Shown here in pieces: positions 7,772-17,233 of a DNA stretch of 64,000 nt. Under the pieces are notes generated by a model. The model had not been told where the DNA came from. It made no database searches and saw only the letters and a program-made list of their open reading frames with translations. This DNA comes from an uncultured Clostridia bacterium (GTDB lineage: Bacteria > Bacillota > Clostridia > UBA1381), in the NCBI GenBank assembly GCA_934444735.1, contig CAKSDE010000005.1, forward strand, positions 1 through 64,000, given 5' to 3'. The position numbers and the translations under genes are program-made. Within the stretch, counting starts at the first letter, position 1, and each line of letters opens with the position of its first letter.

Positions 7772-10700
7772 ATGTTTCTTGAAATAATCAGCGGGGCGAT
7801 AGGAAGCGGCAAAAGCCGCTATATGCTCGATGAAATATCAAAGCACGGCGGCAAAAATATAATTGTCGTACCCGAGCAGTTCTCGTATGCAGCCGAAAAG
7901 ACCGTTGTCGAGCGATTCGGCGGCGCGGGATTGAACAATATTGAGGTAATCACCCTTTCGCGCCTGGTTTTGCGCTGCATAGACGAAAAACGCGACCGTT
8001 ACCTCACGCCCGCCGGCAAAATGATGCTCATATGTACCGCGGTAAAATCGCTCCCGAAAGAAAGCCTTTTCGGCAGCTCTGCAAAAAAGCCCGGTTTTAT
8101 CGATTCCGCCGCGCAGATCATCTCCGAATTTACCGAATACATGATTACGCCCGAAATATTAAAAGCCAAGGCAGATGAAGCGCAAAATCCGCTTTTAAGA
8201 GAAAAGCTCTCGGCAACGGCTGATATGTTCGAGGCATATTTAAAATTAAGCGGTGCCGATTTTCTTGACAGCGAGGAGGACATCTCGCGCCTTGCCGATG
8301 TTGTCTTGGGAAAGCGCCTATTTGACGGCTGCGATTTTTGGTTCGACGAATTTTCGGTATTTTTACCGCAGCACTATAAATTCATGAAAGCGCTCTTAAA
8401 CTCGGGCTGCAATGTGCACGCTGCCATTTCCGCCGACTCTTGCGGACGTGAGCTTTACGATGTAAACCGCAGCATTATCTACAGGCTAAAAAAGCTTGCC
8501 GAAGAAAACGGCGCCGGTATCTGCGAGCATTTCACCGATGACCGCTGCCGCAAGCTGAAATCTTCAGAGATGAACTTCCTTTTCGAGCATCTCGAAGATG
8601 CAATTTCCCCCGATTTTGAGCCTATGGAGAAAAAGACCGAGGACATTTCGGTTTTCGTTTCCAAAGATCTTTATGCCGAGGTCGTTCACACCGCGCTTTC
8701 AATAAGAAAGCTGATTATGGAGGAGGGGTACAGATACAAGGATATAGCGGTTGTGTGTGCCGATATGGGTGCATACTCTCACATATTTGAGGCAGTATTT
8801 AACGACTTTTCAATACCCTATTTTGCCGATAACGCAATTTCCGCATCAGATCACCCAATATCAACGCTCATTTTGGAAGTGTTTGATATAATGGTGCAAA
8901 ACTGGAGCTATGCGTCGGTTTTAAGGTATCTGCGCACAGGCTATATCTATAAGAAAGAACCCGACGGTATCTTCCCGATAGATCCGGACGGTGTGGATAT
9001 GCTGGAGAATTATATGCTCAAATACGGTATACGCGGTAAATCGACATGGCTTGATGATGAAAAATGGAATAATGCGCAAAAGGGACTTTTTGAAGGGGTT
9101 CTGGGAGAAGAACGCGAAATTTTCTCAAAAGAGGAGCTTGAAAAAATAAACCAAACAAGACTCGATATAATAACCCCCTTCAAAAAGCTCTACGAATCAC
9201 TCTCCGGCAGACGCAGCGTGCGCGAATTTGCAAAAGCCCTGTTTGAATTTTTAGGCGACATACATTTATATGAGGCGATTGTTCAAAAATCAAAAGAGCT
9301 TGACGGGGCAGGATTTCGAAACGAGGCGGAGCAAATCCGCATAATATGGAATATTATAGTAGAAACTCTGAATCAAAGCGTTGTTGTAATGGGCAACAAA
9401 AAGATAAAGCGTGAGGATTTTGCAGATCTTTTGAAGGTCGGGCTTTGCGCGCAGGATATAGCGATTATCCCCTCCGGTCTTGACAGAGTGGCAATTTCGA
9501 GCGTTGAGCGCAGCCGTCAGATCGATGCAAAGGTGATGTTTATTACAGGCGCTGTTTTTGGCGCAATCCCCAAAGAAAACACCTCCGACGGAATACTTAC
9601 CGACAGCGACAGGCTTGAGTTAAAAAGCATACTCGAATCGGACGGACTTGACATCGCCGCCGACTCGAAAAAGCGCAACAGCATGGATAAGCTCAACTTC
9701 TTCTGCACCCTTTTCGGTGTATCGGACAAGGTATTTTTCAGCTATCCCGCACAGGACGCAGAGGGAAATATCGAAACGCCGTCAAGCATAATAAGCGACC
9801 TTTACAAAATTTTCCCAAACATGACAACCGGGGACAATATAATAGAAGAAAACGGCGAGGATTTCCTGTATTCCCCGAGAGCCGCATTCAACTATATGCT
9901 CTCTAATCGCAGAAAAAACCCGATTGCGGATGAGATTTTTGCATGGTTTGCAAAAAACGCCCCCGAAAGACTGAACGTCATAAAAAAAGCCGGAGAATAC
10001 AAGCAAAACGCGGCAAAAATCACACCCGAAAACGCAGCAAAGCTCTACCGCGATCACACGCAGTACAGCGTCAGCCGCTTAAACGAATACGGGAAGTGTC
10101 CGTTTGCGTATTTTGTGAAATACGGATTGAATGCAAAGGAGCAGCAGCTCTGGCAGATACAGAAATTCGATCTCGGAAGCATTATGCACCTCGCCGTACA
10201 GCTCTATTGCCAGAAAGTCGAGGCAGACTCAGCGGATTTTGAAACGCTTAAAAACAATTGGCGCGCGCTCACCGATGAAAAAAACGCAGAAATAACGGCA
10301 GAGGTAATGCAGAGCATAAAAGAAAAAATAATGCGCGGTCTTACGCGCGACGAAAACAAAATCCGCTATATTATAATGCGAATGACAAAGATTGTCACAA
10401 AATCCGCAGAGTCTGTCAGAAAAAGCATATGCGCCGGGGAATATACCGCGATAGCCTTCGAGCAAAAGTTCAGGATAACCGTCAGGTGGGACAATGCCGC
10501 CGCTGTCGTGGACGGTAAAATAGACAGAATAGATTTGGCGGAAAATCCCGAAAAAAAAGTTGCCGAGCTGAGGGTTGCCGACTACAAAACCGGCAGGAAG
10601 AATTTCAGCGTGGTATCTATATGCAACAGGCGCGATATGCAGCTTATAATGTATGCCGCGGCGGCAGTCGAGATGTATAAAAGCGGTGATATAAAATATG

Positions 10701-11218
10701 CAAAAAAAGACTATGAGCCGAAAATGCGTGCGATTATGTACAACCATATGCGTGACGATATTTTTTCAGCCGAAAGCTTTGCCGCCGCCGAAAAAAAGCG
10801 CGATTCGGAATCGCGCCCCGACGGGCTTATCATCCTCGACTTGGAATCCGGCGGGCTTGACATCGCGCCGATTTGCCGAATGGACAGCGATATTGCCGAA
10901 ACAAAAGAAAGCGATATTATTCGCGTAAAGCTGAAAAAGGACGGCACTCCCGACAGCCGCTCTCAGATAGCCACAACCGACGCATTCGGCAAGCTTATCG
11001 ACTATGTAAAAAAATCGGTTATAGAAATCGACCGCGAAATATACGACGGCGTAATAAAAATATACCCTCTCTGCGAGGGCAAAAGCAAGGTCTGCGATTG
11101 GTGCGAATTTGAAGAAATATGCCTGTATAACGACAGATTCGATCAACAAAACGCACTTGCCTCAACGGAAAAAGAGGCGTGGGACATTATAGAAAGGGCG
11201 GTGAAAGAAGATGAGTAA
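7772..11218 (+). CDS. addB: ATP-dependent helicase/deoxyribonuclease subunit B
   Basis: AddB subunit of the AddAB helicase-nuclease, the Firmicutes equivalent of RecBCD, which resects double-strand breaks for RecA and degrades foreign linear DNA. At 1148 residues it matches the family. It has the N-terminal P-loop GAIGSGKS (8-15), an inactive-helicase-like middle, and a C-terminal RecB-type nuclease core (VADYKTG). The four cysteines of the family Fe-S cluster are present: one in YGKCPFAYF and three near the C-terminus (VCDWCEFEEIC). A PDDEXK nuclease held by an Fe-S staple is characteristic. The start at 7772 is preceded by GGGAGATGAG. Its stop overlaps the addA start by 8 bp, implying translational coupling. 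Confidence 0.95.
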   Translation: MFLEIISGAIGSGKSRYMLDEISKHGGKNIIVVPEQFSYAAEKTVVERFGGAGLNNIEVITLSRLVLRCIDEKRDRYLTPAGKMMLICTAVKSLPKESLFGSSAKKPGFIDSAAQIISEFTEYMITPEILKAKADEAQNPLLREKLSATADMFEAYLKLSGADFLDSEEDISRLADVVLGKRLFDGCDFWFDEFSVFLPQHYKFMKALLNSGCNVHAAISADSCGRELYDVNRSIIYRLKKLAEENGAGICEHFTDDRCRKLKSSEMNFLFEHLEDAISPDFEPMEKKTEDISVFVSKDLYAEVVHTALSIRKLIMEEGYRYKDIAVVCADMGAYSHIFEAVFNDFSIPYFADNAISASDHPISTLILEVFDIMVQNWSYASVLRYLRTGYIYKKEPDGIFPIDPDGVDMLENYMLKYGIRGKSTWLDDEKWNNAQKGLFEGVLGEEREIFSKEELEKINQTRLDIITPFKKLYESLSGRRSVREFAKALFEFLGDIHLYEAIVQKSKELDGAGFRNEAEQIRIIWNIIVETLNQSVVVMGNKKIKREDFADLLKVGLCAQDIAIIPSGLDRVAISSVERSRQIDAKVMFITGAVFGAIPKENTSDGILTDSDRLELKSILESDGLDIAADSKKRNSMDKLNFFCTLFGVSDKVFFSYPAQDAEGNIETPSSIISDLYKIFPNMTTGDNIIEENGEDFLYSPRAAFNYMLSNRRKNPIADEIFAWFAKNAPERLNVIKKAGEYKQNAAKITPENAAKLYRDHTQYSVSRLNEYGKCPFAYFVKYGLNAKEQQLWQIQKFDLGSIMHLAVQLYCQKVEADSADFETLKNNWRALTDEKNAEITAEVMQSIKEKIMRGLTRDENKIRYIIMRMTKIVTKSAESVRKSICAGEYTAIAFEQKFRITVRWDNAAAVVDGKIDRIDLAENPEKKVAELRVADYKTGRKNFSVVSICNRRDMQLIMYAAAAVEMYKSGDIKYAKKDYEPKMRAIMYNHMRDDIFSAESFAAAEKKRDSESRPDGLIILDLESGGLDIAPICRMDSDIAETKESDIIRVKLKKDGTPDSRSQIATTDAFGKLIDYVKKSVIEIDREIYDGVIKIYPLCEGKSKVCDWCEFEEICLYNDRFDQQNALASTEKEAWDIIERAVKEDE

Positions 11219-14200
11219 AAGAGAATGGACAGACGATCAAAAAAGCGCGATATATGCCAAATGGATCAACCCCGAAAAAACCGAGCGCGGTAACATTCTC
11301 GTAAATGCCGCGGCAGGCTCGGGAAAAACCGCAGTATTGGTTGAGCGAATCATAAGAAAGCTCATTCCGAGCGAAGATAACCCGAACCCTTGCGATGTTT
11401 CCGAGCTTTTGGTGGTAACATTTACCAATGCCGCCGCAAGCGAGATGCGCGAGCGTGTCGGCGCGGCGCTTTCCAAAGAATTTACCGCCGCCATAAAAAG
11501 AAAGGATATAAAAACGCAAAAGCTCTTAAAACGTCAGCTTACGCTCCTCCCCTCCGCAGACATCACAACGATAGATTCGTTCTGCTTAAAAACCGTCAGA
11601 AGTTATTTTCATCTTTTGGGTATCGATCCCGATTTTAACATAATGGATTCGGCAGAGCTGGGACTTTTAAAAGATGATGCGGCAGAAGATCTTGCGGAGA
11701 AAATGTACGAAGAGGAAAATAAAAACTTTCTTGAGCTTGCCTGCCTATACACAGACGGGCGCGACGATGCAAAGCTCTTTGATAAGATAAAGGAAATATA
11801 CAACTTTATCCAATCCTTTCCATATCCCGAAAAATGGCTTTTGCAAAAGTGCGAAATGTTTACAAAAGACAACGGCGCCGTCTGGTTTGAAAGGAGCCTC
11901 GAAAAGGCGCACGAAAGTATCCGCGAAGGACTTTCATTGCTTTCCCGTGCAGCAAAAATCATTATCGAGAGCAGTATCGGCAGGACGGACGATTTTGAAA
12001 AAACAATGCGCGAAAATCCCCCCCATGCCGAAAACGACATATATCTTACCTGGGGTACATACTACACCGCCGTATATGATGAATACTTCAACATGAAAAA
12101 GATGCTCGGCGCAGGCTTTGACGAAATATATGCGCTCTCGCAAATCGACTATATCGATTTAAGAAAAAAAGCCGATTTTGTAAATAAGGATATGCAGATT
12201 CAGGATAAGGAATTAAAAGCGCAGGTCAAAAATCTGCGAAATCTTGCAAGAGATGAGTCTATGCGCGGCGGCGTGCAAAAATATATAAACACCACCTCCG
12301 CCGAGTTATCACGTATGCTATCGGAAACTCTCGGGAAAACGGTCGGCGCGCTTTCGGATATGGTCTTAAAATTTTCCGAAATATACAGCCGCATAAAAAG
12401 CGAGAAAAATGTAATGGAATTTTCCGACATTGAGCATCTTGCGCTGAAGCTTTTTTCGGAGCATGAGGACGTGCGAAAGGATTTATGCGAAAAATACGAA
12501 GAAATACTCATGGACGAGTATCAGGACTCAAACCGCCTGCAAGAGGAAATCTTCAAGCTGATTTCACACGGTGACAACAGCTTTATGGTAGGCGATATGA
12601 AACAGAGCATATACCGTTTCAGAAACAGCGATCCGACAATATTCAAAGAAAAAAGCGACGCATATCAAAAAGATGAATGTGCCAAAAACCGCAAAATCGT
12701 CCTAAGCAAAAATTTCCGCAGCAGGCATCAGGTATTGGACAGCATAAATGCGGTATTTGAGCTTATCATGACCGAGAAAGAAACCGGAATAGAATACGAC
12801 AGCGATCAAAAGCTTTATCCCGGCGATCCCAACTATCTTGACAAAAACCCCGACTACCGCTCGGAGTGCATACTTATAGAAAACGGTGATGCGGACGATG
12901 ATGACGAGAGCGAAAATCTTGACAAAGTACGGCTTGAGGCGCGTGTTATCGCCGCAAAAATCGCAGATATGAAAAGGAACGGATTTTTGGTGCGCGATTC
13001 GGTACGTTCGGAAATGATCGATCCGAAAACGGGCAAAAAAACCGAAAAGAGCGATTTTAAATACCGTCCGCTCCAAAATAAGGATATAACCATACTCATG
13101 TCCTCCTTTAAAGGTGTGGCGGATATTTACGCCGATGAGCTTGCAAAGCGCGGAATAGACTGCTATGCCGAAAGTGACGGTTATTTCGAGCGCAACGAAA
13201 TCAAGCTCATTACCGCACTTTTAAAGATTATTGAAAATCCTTATCAGGATATTCCCCTTTTAGCCGTTTTGCGCTCGCCGATAGGCGGATTCTCCGATGA
13301 TGATCTGGTAACGGTGCGCCTTTGCAGCGACGCTCACATATATACCGCGCTAAAAACGCTTGCAAAAGAGGATCAAGCCGATGAGCTTCCTCCCGACGCG
13401 GCAAAAGCAGCCGCAAAGGCAAATGTATTTTTGGAAAATCTGCAAAGATGGCGCTCCTATATAACGCACATGACAAGCGACAAGCTTTTATGGACGCTTT
13501 TTGAAGAAACCGGCATATACTCCTTTGTAGGCGCACTCGGAGGCGGTGAGGAGGCACAGGCAAATCTGCGTCTGCTTTTCGAGCGTGCAAAAAAATATGA
13601 AGAAACCGGATACAAAGGGATTTTCAATTTTATCCGCTATATCGGTCTTTTAAAGAAGAAAAACGAGGATCTGAGCACCGCCCCGACAGTTACCCAAAAT
13701 CACGATGTTGTGCGCATCATGACAATCCATAAGAGCAAGGGGCTTGAATTTCCCGTTGTCTTTTTGGCAGGCGCCGCAAAAAAATTCAATCTGCGCGATA
13801 CCGCCGGAGATATTCTTCTTCACCGCGACATGGGGTTCGGGCTTGATTTTATCGATTTTGAAAAAAGCATAAAATTAAATAACGTAACAAAAACCGTAAT
13901 TTCCGATATTATAAGAAACGAAAGTATCGCCGAAGAAACCAGAAAGCTGTATGTCGCAATGACGCGTGCCAAAGAAAAGCTTATCGTAACCGCAGCTGTC
14001 GGTGCAAAAAAAGCGGACGGCAGCGGCGGTGCCGATGAATTTATCGAAAAATGCGAATCGGAATTTGACAATTCGCGTATCCTAAAGGCGAGGAGTTTTA
14101 TCGACTGGATATTACCGGCGGCGGTAAAAAACACCGACACATGGCTTATCGCAAAAAGCAATCCCGTTTCTTTGATAAATGAAGAAAGCACCGCCGCCGA

Positions 14201-14885
14201 AGTGCAGACAGCAGCCCCGTCCGAATTTGATATAGATAAATTCATGAATTACCGCTATCCCTACAATTCCGCCGATATTCCCTCGAAGGTATCGGTAACA
14301 GAGCTAAAAAGCATAACCTCCGCACCCGCAGAAACCGAGCTTATCCCCATGCCGGAATTTTTGCGCTCCGACACTCCGATTAAGGGTGCCGCCCGCGGTA
14401 CGGTCATTCACTATATCATGCAGAAGATTCCGCTTGCAGAGGATATGAGCGAAAGCTATGTCAAAAGCTTTATCGAAAATCTGGTAATGCAGGGAAATCT
14501 TACCGAAGAGGAGGCAAATGCCGCTGAACCTTCGGCAATAAGCGGATTTTATTCGGGTTCTCTCGGCAAAAGAATGAAAAACAGCGCACACGTTTTCCGT
14601 GAGCAGACCTTTGAGGTTATGATTCCGGCAAGCGAAGTCGATGAGAGTTATCCGCCGGACGAAAATGTTATCCTGCAAGGTGTTATAGACTGCTTTTTTG
14701 AAGAGGACGGAGAGTATGTTTTGGTGGATTATAAATCGGACTACTACGATGACCCGTCAAAAATAGCTCTGAAATATACAAAACAGCTTACACTTTATAA
14801 AGACGCTATAGAGAAAATCACCAAAAAAACTGTTAAAAGCAAATATTTATATTTATTTTTCGGCGGTGATGTGATAGAATTGTAA
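11211..14885 (+). CDS. addA: ATP-dependent helicase/nuclease subunit A
   Basis: UvrD-type 3'-5' helicase and nuclease subunit of AddAB, 1224 residues. Visible motifs are Walker A (AAAGSGKTAVLVERI, about 33-47), motif Ia (VVTFTNAAASEMRERV), Walker B (LMDEYQDSN), the Q/R motifs (MVGDMKQSIYRFRNSDP), motif V (TIHKSKGLEFPVVFLAG), motif VI (LYVAMTRAKEKLIV) and a C-terminal RecB nuclease domain (LVDYKSDYYDD). All catalytic motifs look intact. It overlaps addB by 8 bp and shares its promoter. The His-rich protein gene begins 51 bp later and may be cotranscribed. Confidence 0.96.
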   Translation: MSKREWTDDQKSAIYAKWINPEKTERGNILVNAAAGSGKTAVLVERIIRKLIPSEDNPNPCDVSELLVVTFTNAAASEMRERVGAALSKEFTAAIKRKDIKTQKLLKRQLTLLPSADITTIDSFCLKTVRSYFHLLGIDPDFNIMDSAELGLLKDDAAEDLAEKMYEEENKNFLELACLYTDGRDDAKLFDKIKEIYNFIQSFPYPEKWLLQKCEMFTKDNGAVWFERSLEKAHESIREGLSLLSRAAKIIIESSIGRTDDFEKTMRENPPHAENDIYLTWGTYYTAVYDEYFNMKKMLGAGFDEIYALSQIDYIDLRKKADFVNKDMQIQDKELKAQVKNLRNLARDESMRGGVQKYINTTSAELSRMLSETLGKTVGALSDMVLKFSEIYSRIKSEKNVMEFSDIEHLALKLFSEHEDVRKDLCEKYEEILMDEYQDSNRLQEEIFKLISHGDNSFMVGDMKQSIYRFRNSDPTIFKEKSDAYQKDECAKNRKIVLSKNFRSRHQVLDSINAVFELIMTEKETGIEYDSDQKLYPGDPNYLDKNPDYRSECILIENGDADDDDESENLDKVRLEARVIAAKIADMKRNGFLVRDSVRSEMIDPKTGKKTEKSDFKYRPLQNKDITILMSSFKGVADIYADELAKRGIDCYAESDGYFERNEIKLITALLKIIENPYQDIPLLAVLRSPIGGFSDDDLVTVRLCSDAHIYTALKTLAKEDQADELPPDAAKAAAKANVFLENLQRWRSYITHMTSDKLLWTLFEETGIYSFVGALGGGEEAQANLRLLFERAKKYEETGYKGIFNFIRYIGLLKKKNEDLSTAPTVTQNHDVVRIMTIHKSKGLEFPVVFLAGAAKKFNLRDTAGDILLHRDMGFGLDFIDFEKSIKLNNVTKTVISDIIRNESIAEETRKLYVAMTRAKEKLIVTAAVGAKKADGSGGADEFIEKCESEFDNSRILKARSFIDWILPAAVKNTDTWLIAKSNPVSLINEESTAAEVQTAAPSEFDIDKFMNYRYPYNSADIPSKVSVTELKSITSAPAETELIPMPEFLRSDTPIKGAARGTVIHYIMQKIPLAEDMSESYVKSFIENLVMQGNLTEEEANAAEPSAISGFYSGSLGKRMKNSAHVFREQTFEVMIPASEVDESYPPDENVILQGVIDCFFEEDGEYVLVDYKSDYYDDPSKIALKYTKQLTLYKDAIEKITKKTVKSKYLYLFFGGDVIEL

Positions 14886-14936
14886 TATAATGTCGTAATT
14901 TGTGCATTAATAATGTATGCAGACGGAGGGTACACT

Positions 14937-15497
14937 ATGGACGAAGCAGAAAAATTTGATATTGAAAATAAATCACCGAATACAGAAGATAATACAGATA
15001 CCGAAAATAAATCGGAACACCATCATTCACATCACTCGGATTCGCATCATTCGGGTTCTCACCACTCGGGTTCACATCACTCGGGTTCGGGACGTTCAAA
15101 AAGCGGACATCACTCGGGCAGAAGTCATCACGGCGAAAACAAAAACGATGCATTCCGCAATTCGAGAAAAGAGGCTGCCTTTAAGCTGTTAAGAAGAATA
15201 GTCTTTTTTGACGTGCTGATTATCCTCGTAATTCTTATCATCTGGGCGCTTGCCCACCCGAATAAGAATCTCAACGAAGTAACAACGCGCGACACAGAGC
15301 TTACCGACAAGACACAGGCAAGCCTGCAAATCAACGAATTACAGGCGGAAATCGACAGTCTTAAAGAAAAGCTTTCGGAATATGAAAACGAGATAACTCT
15401 TTTGGAGGAAAAACTCGCAGCAGCCGGCGCCGGTGAGAGCATTTCGCAAAAATCCGCCGATAACGGCTCCGATTCAGGCTCCGATTCGGCTCAATAA
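14937..15497 (+). CDS. His/Ser-rich single-pass membrane protein with coiled coil
   Basis: A 186-residue protein of unknown function. The N-terminal 70 residues are acidic, then strongly His/Ser-rich with tandem SHHSG units (about residues 28-66). One membrane helix lies at about 87-107 (IVFFDVLIILVILIIWAL), after a basic stretch that should sit on the cytoplasmic side. A leucine-zipper-like coiled coil (about 125-162) and a Ser/Asp tail follow. The topology therefore predicts a cytoplasmic His-rich arm and an external coiled coil. The His repeats could bind metal, but this is inference. GGAGGG precedes the chosen ATG at 14937. It follows addA by 51 bp and is followed by a terminator. Confidence 0.75.
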   Translation: MDEAEKFDIENKSPNTEDNTDTENKSEHHHSHHSDSHHSGSHHSGSHHSGSGRSKSGHHSGRSHHGENKNDAFRNSRKEAAFKLLRRIVFFDVLIILVILIIWALAHPNKNLNEVTTRDTELTDKTQASLQINELQAEIDSLKEKLSEYENEITLLEEKLAAAGAGESISQKSADNGSDSGSDSAQ

Positions 15498-15507
15498 TAA
15501 CAAAAAC

Positions 15508-15560
15508 GGCACATTTTCAGTCGGGAAAACCGCATCGGAATGTGCCTTTTCGTTTTTTTT
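15508..15560 (+). terminator. intrinsic terminator closing addB-addA and the His-rich gene
   Basis: Stem GGCACATT/AATGTGCC with a long loop, followed by TTTTCG and a run of eight T. Confidence 0.7.
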
Positions 15561-15581
15561 GCCTTAATTTTAAAAAAAAGC

Positions 15582-15610
15582 TTGACTTTTGTACGTGCTG
15601 ATGCTATAAT
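15582..15610 (+). promoter_or_regulatory. promoter of rpmG-secE-nusG-rplKA
   Basis: TTGACT (15582-15587), a 17-base spacer and TATAAT (15605-15610), near consensus. The leader to rpmG is about 80 bases and contains a T-rich hairpin (GTGACTT ... AAGTCGCC, 15624-15657). Confidence 0.8.
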
Positions 15611-15694
15611 TGATGATAGAAGGGTGACTTCTTTTTTTTGTGTGTTAAAAAAGTCGCCGCAAAGTCTTTAAGATAATAAACGGAGGTGTAGACA

Positions 15695-15844
15695 ATGAGA
15701 GTAAAAATTACATTGGCTTGCTCGGAATGTAAGCAGAGAAACTACAATACAATGAAGAACAAGAAAAACGATCCTGACAGATTGGAAATGAACAAATATT
15801 GCAGATTTTGCAGAAAGCACACTTTGCATAAGGAAACCAAATAA
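15695..15844 (+). CDS. rpmG: 50S ribosomal protein L33
   Basis: A 49-residue protein, the usual L33 length, beginning MRVKITLACSECKQRNY. It has two CxxC zinc pairs (CSEC and CRFC), so it is the zinc-binding form. GGAGG precedes the ATG. The order rpmG-secE-nusG is the standard bacterial arrangement. Confidence 0.95.
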   Translation: MRVKITLACSECKQRNYNTMKNKKNDPDRLEMNKYCRFCRKHTLHKETK

Positions 15845-15866
15845 TTAAGATAAGGGGTTGAAAATA

Positions 15867-16082
15867 ATGGCTGAAAAAAATACAACCGCAAAAAAAGGCG
15901 GATTGGCTAAATTCTTTAAAGAAACCAAGTCAGAACTCAAAAAAGTATCATGGCCTACAAAAAAACAGTTAGTGCATAACACTCTTATCATTTTGGTTTT
16001 TATCATAATCACATCTATAATATTATCTGTTTTGGATGTTGGGTTTGCTAAATTGTTAGGCTTGTTGAACAATTCACTCTGA
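15867..16082 (+). CDS. secE: preprotein translocase subunit SecE
   Basis: A 71-residue single-helix SecE of the short Gram-positive form. It contains the conserved amphipathic segment (FFKETKSELKKVSWPTKKQ) followed by one membrane helix (about 40-60). It stabilises SecY in the translocon. The ATG at 15867 has AAGGGG upstream; a TTG three codons earlier is also possible. Confidence 0.95.
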   Translation: MAEKNTTAKKGGLAKFFKETKSELKKVSWPTKKQLVHNTLIILVFIIITSIILSVLDVGFAKLLGLLNNSL

Positions 16083-16102
16083 TACAAAGAAGGGGAGTTT
16101 TT

Positions 16103-16627
16103 ATGGCTGAAGAAGCAAAATGGTATGTAGTTCATACATACTCCGGTTATGAGAACAAGGTTAAGGCAAACATCGAAAAGTCTGTTGAAAACCGCGGCAT
16201 CAGCGATGTGATACAGTCTGTCGAGGTTCCTTTGGAGGACGTTGTCGAAACCAAAAACGGAGTAGAAAAAATAGTAAAGCGTAAGGTTTTCCCCGGCTAT
16301 GTGGTTATAAAGATGGTGATGAACGATGAAACATGGTTTGTCGTAAGAAACACCAGGGGCGTGACAGGTTTTGTCGGTCCCGGCTCAAAACCCGAACCTC
16401 TTTCAGATGCAGAAGTGGAAAAAATGGGAGTGGAAAAAGTTCGCATGGCCGATATGGATGTAAGCATGGGAGACCATGTAAGCGTAAAATCGGGACCGTT
16501 GGAAGGATTTTCCGGAACGGTTGAGGCTGTAGACAAAGAAAGACGTAAAGTTACTGTCAGAATTTCGATGTTCGGCAAAGAAACGCCGGTCGAGATCGAT
16601 TACAGTCAGATTTCAAAATTGATATAA
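16103..16627 (+). CDS. nusG: transcription termination/antitermination factor NusG
   Basis: A 174-residue NusG with the NGN domain (WYVVHTYSGYENKVKANIE) and a C-terminal KOW domain (GDHVSVKSGPLEGFSGTVEAVD). It binds RNA polymerase and affects pausing and Rho or ribosome coupling. It lies 20 bp after secE and upstream of the L11-L1 genes. Confidence 0.97.
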   Translation: MAEEAKWYVVHTYSGYENKVKANIEKSVENRGISDVIQSVEVPLEDVVETKNGVEKIVKRKVFPGYVVIKMVMNDETWFVVRNTRGVTGFVGPGSKPEPLSDAEVEKMGVEKVRMADMDVSMGDHVSVKSGPLEGFSGTVEAVDKERRKVTVRISMFGKETPVEIDYSQISKLI

Positions 16628-16662
16628 ACGAATTTAAGTTTATATATATCCCTCTGGTGACA

Positions 16663-16714
16663 GTGGGAGGGCTTGAAAAAGTCCGTTAATTACCACAAGC
16701 GGAGAAAAATCCGC
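16663..16714 (+). promoter_or_regulatory. candidate L1 autoregulatory site before rplK
   Basis: In the nusG-rplK gap, GTGG (16663) pairs with CCAC (16693-16696) around an inner stem (GGGCTT/AAGTCC), and a second hairpin (GCGGA/TCCGC, 16699-16714) lies just before the ribosome site. The GTGGGAG...ACCACA pattern is repeated before rplA. This looks like an mRNA mimic of the L1 rRNA site, as known for L1 feedback control; the assignment is inference. Confidence 0.5.
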
Positions 16715-16738
16715 AGAATTTAAGGAGGTGGCCATATT

Positions 16739-17164
16739 ATGGCACAAAAAGTCGCAGGTTATATTAAATTGCAAATTCCTGCCGGTAAAGCAACTCCGGC
16801 ACCCCCGGTAGGTCCGGCATTGGGACAGCACGGTGTAAACATCATGCAGTTCACAAAGGAATTTAATGAAAAAACAGCAAAAGACGCAGGTCTTATCATT
16901 CCTGTAGTAATTACAGTTTATGCAGACCGTACTTTCTCTTTTGTTACAAAGACACCGCCGGCTGCTGTATTGCTTAAGAAAGCATGCAAGATTCAGAGCG
17001 GCTCCGGTGTACCTAACAAAACAAAGGTTGCTACAATTTCAAAGGCTGATTTGCAGGCTATAGCAGAGCAGAAAATGCCTGACTTAAATGCCGCAAGCGT
17101 TGAAGCAGCAATGAGCATGATCGCAGGTACTGCAAGAAGTATGGGCATAGTTGTTGGTGACTAA
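16739..17164 (+). CDS. rplK: 50S ribosomal protein L11
   Basis: A 141-residue L11 of normal length, starting AQKVAGYIKLQIPAGKATPAPPVGPALGQ-like and ending ARSMGIVV. It forms the GTPase-associated centre with 23S rRNA and L10/L7/L12. GGAGG precedes the ATG. Confidence 0.97.
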   Translation: MAQKVAGYIKLQIPAGKATPAPPVGPALGQHGVNIMQFTKEFNEKTAKDAGLIIPVVITVYADRTFSFVTKTPPAAVLLKKACKIQSGSGVPNKTKVATISKADLQAIAEQKMPDLNAASVEAAMSMIAGTARSMGIVVGD

Positions 17165-17186
17165 GCCGAAAACCGTAATGAATTCA

Positions 17187-17217
17187 GTGGGAGAGGGACT
17201 CCCCCTCGATTGACCAC
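17187..17217 (+). promoter_or_regulatory. second candidate L1 autoregulatory site, before rplA
   Basis: GTGG (17187-17190) pairs with CCAC (17214-17217) around an inner GAGGG/CCCTC stem. This is the same GTGGGAG...ACCACA pattern as upstream of rplK, immediately before the rplA ribosome site. Confidence 0.5.
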
Positions 17218-17233
17218 ATAAGGAGGAAAAAAT

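Noticed and set aside
10229..10747. Open frame of 172 codons on the minus strand
   Set aside because: Antisense to the conserved nuclease region of addB; no recognisable domain.
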